From an uncultured Anaerostipes sp. (GTDB lineage: Bacteria > Bacillota > Clostridia > Lachnospirales > Lachnospiraceae), in assembly GCA_900756035.1 (NCBI GenBank), contig CAAEIR010000301.1, forward strand, positions 1-54,952: DNA of 54,952 nt, given 5' to 3'. The translations under genes and the position numbers were made by a program. Shown here piece by piece: positions 49,641 to 54,952 of this stretch; the first letter of the stretch is position 1, and each line of letters opens with the position of its first letter. The notes below the pieces were generated by a model. The model was not told where the DNA came from and made no database searches. It saw only the letters and a program-made list of their open reading frames with translations.

Positions 49641-51128
49641 TTAAATTCCTAAAATTTTCTTTACTTCGTCTTCCATAGCTTCTGTATCACATACTGTATC
49701 ATGAAGGACTGGTGCTGTACGTATTTCTTCAATAGCCTTTGGTACATCTGTTTTTGAAATCTTTTGCAGCTCATCTACCAACTCAAAATCTGTTTTCGCA
49801 TCATATGCGGGATCAATAGCATTCATAACGCTTCTCGTAAACTTATACGGACTTGCAGTAGACGCAATGACTGTTGGTGTCTGATCGTTTGCTTCTTTTA
49901 CATATTTATCATAGGCAACTGCCGCAACCGCTGTGTGAGTATCCATCACATAACCTTCTGCCTGATAAACAGACTGAATCTTTTCTGCTGTCTCTTTTTC
50001 ATCTCCATAAGCGCCGTAGAATTCAGAGAGTTCTTTTTTCATATCCTCTGTGATTGTATAGACACCATCCGCTGTTAATGCTGCCATAAAGTCTGCGCAC
50101 TGTTTCGGATCATTCCCTGCAATGCGATAGATCAGACGCTCTAAATTGCTGGAAATCAAAATATCCATAGAAGGAGAAGTTGTCACATAGAAATCACGGT
50201 TTCTATCATAGGTTCCGCTCTGGAAAAAGTCAAACAGTACTTTATTTTTGTTAGAGGCACAAATAAATTTTCCGATCGGAATTCCCATCTGTTTTGCATA
50301 GAAGGATGCGAGAATATTTCCAAAGTTTCCTGTTGGAACTACGACGTTCATAGGCTCTCCCGCTTTCACTGCTCCTGCCTTTAATAAATCTGCATATGCC
50401 TTTACATAATAAACAACCTGTGGAACCAAACGTCCGATATTAATTGAATTTGCAGAAGAGAACTGATATCCGTTTTCATTCATAACGGCTGCCAGCTCTT
50501 TATTTGAAAACATCTTCTTAACGCCGGTCTGTGCATCATCAAAGTTTCCTTTGATTCCAATGACATATGTATTTTCTCCTTTTTGTGTAACCATCTGTTT
50601 TTCCTGAATTGGACTAACTCCGGATTTTGGATAAAATACAATAATCTTTGTTCCCGGTACATCTGCAAACCCGGCCAGAGCCGCTTTTCCGGTGTCTCCG
50701 GAAGTTGCAGTTAAAATAACAATCTCATTCTTTACCTCATTCTTTCTGGCAGAAGTTACCAGTAAATGTGGCAGAATGGAGAGTGCCATGTCTTTAAAGG
50801 CGATTGTTGCGCCGTGAAACAGTTCCAGATAATATGCATCCCCGATTTTTTTCATTGGTGCAATTTCTTCTGTATCAAACTTACTATCGTAAGCATTTTC
50901 AATACATGATTTCAATTCCTCTTCTGTAAAATCTGTGAGAAATTCTTTCATTACTGCATATGCAATTTCCTGGTAAGACATTTTAGTCAAATCTTCCAGT
51001 TCTGCCTGAAGTTTCGGAATACAATCAGGTACAAATAATCCTCCGTCACTGGTAAGACCTTTTAAAATCGCTTCAGAAGCAGTGGCTGTTTCTTCTCCAT
51101 TTCTTGTACTGTGGTATACTAAATTCAT
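49641..51128 (-). CDS. thrC: Threonine synthase ThrC
   Basis: PLP enzyme that converts O-phosphohomoserine to threonine. The 495-aa protein is the long class with N-terminal YHSTRN and TSDGGLFVP, the PLP lysine Lys112 in HGATIAFKDMALS, ILTATSGDTGKAAL for phosphate binding and VPTGNFGNILASFYA near 270. It is monocistronic, with a good promoter upstream and a terminator downstream. No T-box was found in the short leader. Confidence 0.96.
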   Translation of the reverse strand: MNLVYHSTRNGEETATASEAILKGLTSDGGLFVPDCIPKLQAELEDLTKMSYQEIAYAVMKEFLTDFTEEELKSCIENAYDSKFDTEEIAPMKKIGDAYYLELFHGATIAFKDMALSILPHLLVTSARKNEVKNEIVILTATSGDTGKAALAGFADVPGTKIIVFYPKSGVSPIQEKQMVTQKGENTYVIGIKGNFDDAQTGVKKMFSNKELAAVMNENGYQFSSANSINIGRLVPQVVYYVKAYADLLKAGAVKAGEPMNVVVPTGNFGNILASFYAKQMGIPIGKFICASNKNKVLFDFFQSGTYDRNRDFYVTTSPSMDILISSNLERLIYRIAGNDPKQCADFMAALTADGVYTITEDMKKELSEFYGAYGDEKETAEKIQSVYQAEGYVMDTHTAVAAVAYDKYVKEANDQTPTVIASTASPYKFTRSVMNAIDPAYDAKTDFELVDELQKISKTDVPKAIEEIRTAPVLHDTVCDTEAMEDEVKKILGI

Positions 51129-51210
51129 CTTTCCCTACCTTTTCTTCTATCTATGTACTGTGTTCTCCGGTAAAACGCCGCCTAAGCGGTGCATATCCTT
51201 TTAGTTTTTG

Positions 51211-51239
51211 ATTATAACATATGTTTTTTCCTGCTACAA
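51211..51239 (-). promoter_or_regulatory. Promoter of thrC
   Basis: On the minus strand TTGTAG (51234-51239), 17-base spacer, TATAAT (51211-51216) with an extended TG, about 80 bases before the thrC start. It lies just past, and the -35 almost touches, the 3' end of the M20 gene. Confidence 0.75.
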
Positions 51240-51260
51240 CTGATTTTCGTGCTCTATATC

Positions 51261-52397
51261 CTATACATTGGCAAAAACCAACATCAAGCGCAATCCCGCA
51301 ACGAGGGCATCTTCGTCAAAATCAAACTGCCCATGATGATTCGGATAATCTCCCCCTCCTCCTACGAAGGCAAAACACCCGTCAATCTCATCCAGATAAT
51401 TAGCAAAATCTTCTCCCAGCATCATTGCCGGCACTTTTATAAATTCGGAAGGATCAAAGGTATCCCATGCCTTTTGAAATACCTGATTTACGGCTGTCTC
51501 GGAATTAATCAGCGCCGGATGACTGGATGGCTGAAAATCAATAAAAATCTCCGTTTGATACATTTTTTCTGCTGCCTCAGCAATTTCCCTGATCCGCTGA
51601 TAAATAATTTCCTGCGCTTCCGCCGAAAAAGTACGTACTGTTCCTTCAAGCACTGCTTCACCTGCAATCACATTTCGTCCCGTTCCTGCCGTCATCTTCC
51701 CAACGGTTATCACTGCCGGCTCCAGAGGATTCAGACTCCGGCTTACAATCGTTTGCAGATCCATTATCAAAGACGCGGCAGCCACTACAGCATCCACACA
51801 TTCATGCGGCTTTCCTGCATGTCCTGATTTCCCGGTAATCCGAATAGAAAACCAGTTTGTCGATGCCATTCTTCGCCCGGGCTCCAATGAAATCTTTCCA
51901 GCCGGCATTCCTGAAAAAATATGAAGACCGAAAATACGGCTTACATGATCCAGTAATTCCGTCTTTAAAATCATCCTGGCACCTTGTGCAATCTCCTCTG
52001 CCGGCTGAAATAAAAATAAAATTCTGCGGTCTAATTCTTCCTCGTGCTGTTTTAAAATTTTTGCTGCCGCCAGCAAAATAGCGCTATGTCCGTCATGGGC
52101 GCATGCATGCATATAACCATGATTCAGTGATGCAAAATCAAGCCCTGTCTCTTCTTCGACTTCCAGGGCATCTATGTCTGCCCGAAGTGCAATCGTCTCC
52201 TTCTTTCCGCTTCCCACTGCGGCAATCAATCCTGTAGGATCCAGCAGACGATAGGAGATTCCCCATTGTTCCAGATGTTCTCTGATATATTCCATTGTCA
52301 TCGTTTCATGAAACGCCGTCTCCGGACACTGATGCAGTGCCCGCCGAAACTCAGCCATTTCTTCTTTCATGGCTTTAGCCTCGTAATTAATATCCAT
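51261..52397 (-). CDS. M20 family amidohydrolase
   Basis: A 378-aa zinc amidohydrolase of the IAA-amino-acid / N-acyl amino acid hydrolase type. Seen: LRADIDALEVEEETG near 70-86, the metal motif HACAHDGHSAILL near 112-124, FLFQPAEEIAQGAR near 148, and the dimerisation lid starting ITGKSGHAGKP near 200. The C-terminal MLGEDFANYLDE carries the last metal ligand region. The substrate is unknown. It follows the DUF1700 gene by 12 bases. Confidence 0.9.
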   Translation of the reverse strand: MDINYEAKAMKEEMAEFRRALHQCPETAFHETMTMEYIREHLEQWGISYRLLDPTGLIAAVGSGKKETIALRADIDALEVEEETGLDFASLNHGYMHACAHDGHSAILLAAAKILKQHEEELDRRILFLFQPAEEIAQGARMILKTELLDHVSRIFGLHIFSGMPAGKISLEPGRRMASTNWFSIRITGKSGHAGKPHECVDAVVAAASLIMDLQTIVSRSLNPLEPAVITVGKMTAGTGRNVIAGEAVLEGTVRTFSAEAQEIIYQRIREIAEAAEKMYQTEIFIDFQPSSHPALINSETAVNQVFQKAWDTFDPSEFIKVPAMMLGEDFANYLDEIDGCFAFVGGGGDYPNHHGQFDFDEDALVAGLRLMLVFANV

Positions 52398-52409
52398 CGT
52401 TACCTCCTT

Positions 52410-52853
52410 CTATCTCCCTCTGAAACGACCGATCAAATAAAGAATCAGTCCAATGACCAGAATAGGACCTAAAAACATAAAGAATATTTTAAATAGCAGA
52501 AACATAATCACTATAAAAACTACCCCTGCCAAAAAGCATCCTATCTTCAGACTCCGGGAATTTAGTGTATAGATCCTGCTCTTTTTATGAGTTTCCTCCT
52601 TCATCTGCTCTGAATTCTGATCATAGTAGGTCTGTTCCGCAAAGACTGTATCCTTCTCCCCTGCATCTGCAATGGTCTTTGCAATCAGCCGCGGATTTCC
52701 AAGTTCCTGAAAAATCTCATCTTCTGACTTCCCCATCTCCATCTGGTTACGAATAAAGTTTTCATAATATTGTACATTCTCTCTGACCACATCCGGCGGC
52801 ACAATTCCCTCCAGTGCCGACTGTAATTCTTCTATAAATTGTCGTTTTGTCAT
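52410..52853 (-). CDS. DUF1700 domain membrane protein
   Basis: A 147-aa protein. The N-terminal half (MTKRQFIEELQSAL...YYENFIRNQMEMGKSEDEIFQELGNPRLIA) is a DUF1700/HAAS-type helical domain; the C-terminal part has two membrane spans (about 103-123 and 125-143). DUF1700 proteins in other Firmicutes often act with PadR-like regulators or other membrane proteins, none of which is seen here. The start at 52853 is chosen because GGAG lies about six bases upstream; the ATG at 52865 has no ribosome site. Confidence 0.85.
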   Translation of the reverse strand: MTKRQFIEELQSALEGIVPPDVVRENVQYYENFIRNQMEMGKSEDEIFQELGNPRLIAKTIADAGEKDTVFAEQTYYDQNSEQMKEETHKKSRIYTLNSRSLKIGCFLAGVVFIVIMFLLFKIFFMFLGPILVIGLILYLIGRFRGR

Positions 52854-52873
52854 TGCCATCTCCATGCTTTGTT

Positions 52874-53491
52874 CTATTCTTCCACAGAATAGAAAATTTT
52901 TGATTCCTCGATTACATGATATTTATTATTTGCAATTTCTATAATTGTCACTCCACAATTTAACTGTTTCGGAGCATGCCAAAAATCTTTAATTTCTCTC
53001 TGATATATGTAAGTCAATATTCCGTGAATCAATGCTCCGTGTGAAAAAACCGCAATATTCTGATATTCTTTTTCATGTGGAAAAATTCTGTCTTTTAAAA
53101 ATTCCTCTGCTCTTTCCATCACTTCCCTGTGATCTTCACATCCTCCGGTCTTTACAAACTTCTCCGGACAGTCAAAAAATCGCAAAACAGGATCCTTCTC
53201 TTCGATCAATTCAGCTTCTAATCTTCCTTCATAACTTCCAAAATCAGCCTCTGCAATCCTTTCATCTTCAAAAAGCGGAACATTTCTCCCGCCTAACACA
53301 ATCTCCCCCGTTTCTCTTGCTCTCTTAAGAGGACTTGTATAGGCAATGTCAAATGGGATGCCCGACAGTCCCTCTCTGGTAGAAAATGCCAGTTCTCTTC
53401 CATATTCATTTAAAGGAATATCAGAACTTCCCTGTATCCGCCTGGCCTTATTCCAATCTGTTTCTCCGTGCCTGATCAAATATAAGTTCAA
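52874..53491 (-). CDS. Histidine phosphatase family protein (PhoE/GpmB-like)
   Basis: A 205-aa phosphatase with the motif LIRHGETDWN at residues 5-14 (catalytic His8), the substrate-loop arginine region TSPLKRARET, and the second catalytic histidine in VFSHGALIHGI. It acts on small phosphate esters; the exact substrate is unknown. It starts the run with the DUF1700 and M20 genes. It is divergent from the thioesterase gene. Confidence 0.9.
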   Translation of the reverse strand: MNLYLIRHGETDWNKARRIQGSSDIPLNEYGRELAFSTREGLSGIPFDIAYTSPLKRARETGEIVLGGRNVPLFEDERIAEADFGSYEGRLEAELIEEKDPVLRFFDCPEKFVKTGGCEDHREVMERAEEFLKDRIFPHEKEYQNIAVFSHGALIHGILTYIYQREIKDFWHAPKQLNCGVTIIEIANNKYHVIEESKIFYSVEE

Positions 53492-53623
53492 ACTATTTTA
53501 CCTCCGTTTTTATGACATTATACCATAATTTTTAACGAATTATGAAAAAACTATGGTATTTTTATCGAACTTTGCTATACTATGGGTATAGTATGTAAAA
53601 AAAGCTTGATTGGAGAAAAGTAT

Positions 53624-54019
53624 ATGAACATTCATGTTGGAGATGAAATCGAACTGACAGAACAAGTGGTACAGGAAAATACCGCAGAAAAATGGGGAAG
53701 TGGAAGTCTTCCCGTGTACGCAACCCCTGCGATGATCTCTCTCATTGAACAGGCCGCAGTAAACCTTCTTGCCGGTAAGCTGGATGACGGCATGACAACC
53801 GTAGGAACTAATCTGAATATCGCACATGTTTCTGCGACTCCGATTGGAGGAACGATCAAATGCCACTGCACCTTAACTGAGATCGACCGCAAACGTCTTG
53901 TATTTCATGTAGAGGTTACGGATAATAAAGGACGTGTGGGAATCGGTACCCATGAACGATTTATTGTTACATCTGAACCGTTTATGGAAAAAGCTGAAAA
54001 GAAGCTAAATAAAATTTAA
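53624..54019 (+). CDS. FlK-like hotdog-fold thioesterase
   Basis: A 131-aa hotdog protein related to fluoroacetyl-CoA thioesterase FlK. The three residues that form the FlK site are matched in position: Thr in YATPAM, Glu in LIEQAA and His in NIAHVSATP. The C-terminal GIGTHERFIV strand is also typical. In gut bacteria the natural substrate is unknown, and fluoroacetate is unlikely. The start at 53624 is chosen because GGAGAAAAGTAT precedes it; the in-frame ATG at 53582 lies in the promoter region, where CTATAC and GTATAG form a short palindrome (about 53573-53590). Confidence 0.85.
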   Translation: MNIHVGDEIELTEQVVQENTAEKWGSGSLPVYATPAMISLIEQAAVNLLAGKLDDGMTTVGTNLNIAHVSATPIGGTIKCHCTLTEIDRKRLVFHVEVTDNKGRVGIGTHERFIVTSEPFMEKAEKKLNKI

Positions 54020-54036
54020 CACTTTCGCCTCAAAAA

Positions 54037-54080
54037 CAAGAGGAAGATGACACCTTCATATCATCTTCCTCTTGTTTTTT
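54037..54080. terminator. Bidirectional terminator between thioesterase and ribU
   Basis: CAAGAGGAAGATGA (54037-54050) and TCATCTTCCTCTTG (54061-54074) form a perfect 14-bp stem, followed by T6 on the plus strand; A5 precedes it, giving T5 on the minus strand. Confidence 0.9.
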
Positions 54081-54092
54081 ATGGATTATTTT

Positions 54093-54710
54093 TTATCGAT
54101 GGGTTCCTTTTAAAATCGGTGAAATTCTTTTATAAATAAAAAATGTAATGACTACACTGCACATTCCTTTTACAAAAGTAAACGGCATATTAAACCAGAT
54201 TAATGCATCCCACAAACCTGATACGTTTTTATTGATTGCCTGATAGGCACTGATAATTGCTTCCATTGGCATAAAATTCGTATAAACCGGATACACAATA
54301 AAGTAGTTGGAAAATACGCTGATTACAGCCATCAGTACAGCTCCAAGCAATGCTCCGAGCAGCGCTCTCTTTTGTGTCTTTTTCTTCTTATACATTAAGC
54401 CTGCCGGCAATACAAAGCATACTCCAAGAATAAAGTTTGAAAGTTCTCCAACGCCTCCGGTTTGTGTGTGAAGAAGATTAATTGCGTTTTTAATAAAGCA
54501 TACCGCAATTCCGGATACCGGACCCATAGAAAATGCCGCCAGCAATGCCGGAAGTTCCGAAAAATCAAATTTGATAAACGGTGGTATTAACATCGGGATC
54601 GGGAATTCTAAAAACATCAGGATCGTTGCCAACGCTCCCAACATTCCCGTCATCGCAATCGTTCTTACATTCACTCTGCTTGTTTTCATTGTCTTTTTTT
54701 CCCCTGCCAT
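54093..54710 (-). CDS. ribU: ECF transporter S component, riboflavin-specific RibU
   Basis: Membrane substrate-binding subunit of a group II ECF transporter. The 205-aa protein has about six membrane spans (starting TIAMTGMLGALATILMFLEF), the RibU-like segment PIPMLIPPFIKFDFSELPALLAAF and the KNAINLL motif in the third span. The FMN riboswitch just upstream supports riboflavin as substrate. The ATPases and EcfT are not nearby, as expected for a shared module. AAAGGAGAATATTT precedes the start region. Confidence 0.93.
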   Translation of the reverse strand: MAGEKKTMKTSRVNVRTIAMTGMLGALATILMFLEFPIPMLIPPFIKFDFSELPALLAAFSMGPVSGIAVCFIKNAINLLHTQTGGVGELSNFILGVCFVLPAGLMYKKKKTQKRALLGALLGAVLMAVISVFSNYFIVYPVYTNFMPMEAIISAYQAINKNVSGLWDALIWFNMPFTFVKGMCSVVITFFIYKRISPILKGTHR

Positions 54711-54782
54711 AATAAATATTCTCCTTTTTATTTGATGATGCCAGCGGCAAAAGGTGCTTAACCTTCCCTGACATATTTATTT

Positions 54783-54842
54783 TGAGAACAAAAAAAGTTC
54801 TCAAAAAATGAAAAAGACCTATCGCTTTCCAAAAACGACAGG
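54783..54842 (-). terminator. Expression-platform terminators of the FMN riboswitch
   Basis: Two hairpins follow the aptamer on the minus strand: CCTGTCG/CGATAGG (54818-54842) ending in TCTTTTTC, and TGAGAAC, T7, GTTCTCA (54783-54803). The first is a standard intrinsic terminator and probably switches with the aptamer base. The second may back it up. Confidence 0.7.
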
Positions 54843-54871
54843 GCCCCAAACTTAGATGGTACACTCGCACC

Positions 54872-54952
54872 ACCTGCTACTTCTTTCATCCAGACTATAC
54901 TGTTGGTTCGGGATTCCAACCCGATCGGCTTTGTCTCCCCGCGTCTTACTCT
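54872..54952 (-). promoter_or_regulatory. FMN riboswitch (RFN element), cut by the window edge
   Basis: On the minus strand the conserved 3' part of the RFN element is readable: GATCGGGTTGGAATCCCG, then ACC-AACAGT, then TAGTCTGGATGAAAGAAG. These match the fixed parts GATTCC, ACCGxCGGT and AGTCCGGATGxxAGAAG. The start of the aptamer lies beyond the window. Binding of FMN should stop ribU transcription. Confidence 0.9.

Noticed and set aside
51129..51210. T-box leader before thrC
   Set aside because: The leader is too short and has no T-box core; the only hairpin is a small CCGC/GCGG stem.
51189..51827. 212-codon plus-strand frame across the M20 gene
   Set aside because: It lies antisense to a well-supported M20 amidohydrolase and its N-terminus covers the thrC promoter; no family resemblance.

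Overview
The window is a low-GC Firmicute chromosome segment, most likely from a spore-forming gut Lachnospiraceae. The grounds are the spoIIAA-spoIIAB-sigF operon, the SCIFF ranthipeptide pair scfA-scfB beside secDF, yajC and a TIGR04086 membrane protein, a DUF6906 protein, and class C sortase pili. Almost all genes lie on the minus strand; only the PHP phosphoesterase and the FlK-like thioesterase are on the plus strand. No prophage, intact insertion sequence or CRISPR array was seen.

Layout from left to right: the start of rho (cut by the window edge); the spoIIA operon; a strongly structured intergenic element with a plus-strand intrinsic terminator; a run metA-HAD-HAD-folC-TPR protein; and an operon ispF-GNAT-beta-CASP RNase-rluF-ligA. 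Then come tRNA-Met and tRNA-Val, and a 1.3 kb zone of gene debris. That zone holds a relic YefM/Phd antitoxin with an internal stop, a likely type I toxin-antitoxin pair (27-aa holin-like toxin and convergent antisense RNA), and a frameshifted, truncated transglutaminase-like surface protein.

From 14.8 to 29.2 kb lies the most distinctive part, a sortase-pilus operon. In transcription order it contains a secreted C39-like papain-fold protein, an LPQTG backbone pilin, a 64-aa protein, a class C sortase, a DUF6906 protein, a second class C sortase, a secreted ComEC-like metallo-beta-lactamase protein that has lost its usual metal-bridging Asp, an InlB-repeat protein, and a 2158-aa LPTTG tip adhesin with an N-terminal thioester domain. 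The likely product is a sortase-polymerised pilus carrying a covalent adhesin; the roles of the MBL, C39 and small proteins are unknown.

Next is a housekeeping block: HAD phosphatase, recJ, secDF, scfB, scfA, TIGR04086 protein, PHP, yajC, tgt, aroC and an S1-domain protein. From 40.7 to 49.2 kb is a second surface and signalling block: a 1221-aa SPKTG-anchored repeat protein, a coiled-coil protein, a PP2C phosphatase, a transmembrane Ser/Thr kinase without PASTA domains, and a membrane-anchored Ig-like protein, with the last three translationally overlapped. The right end has thrC, an M20 amidohydrolase, a DUF1700 protein, a histidine phosphatase, the thioesterase, and a RibU-type riboflavin transporter under an FMN riboswitch cut by the window edge.

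All calls come from reading the sequence and from knowledge of protein families; no database search was run.
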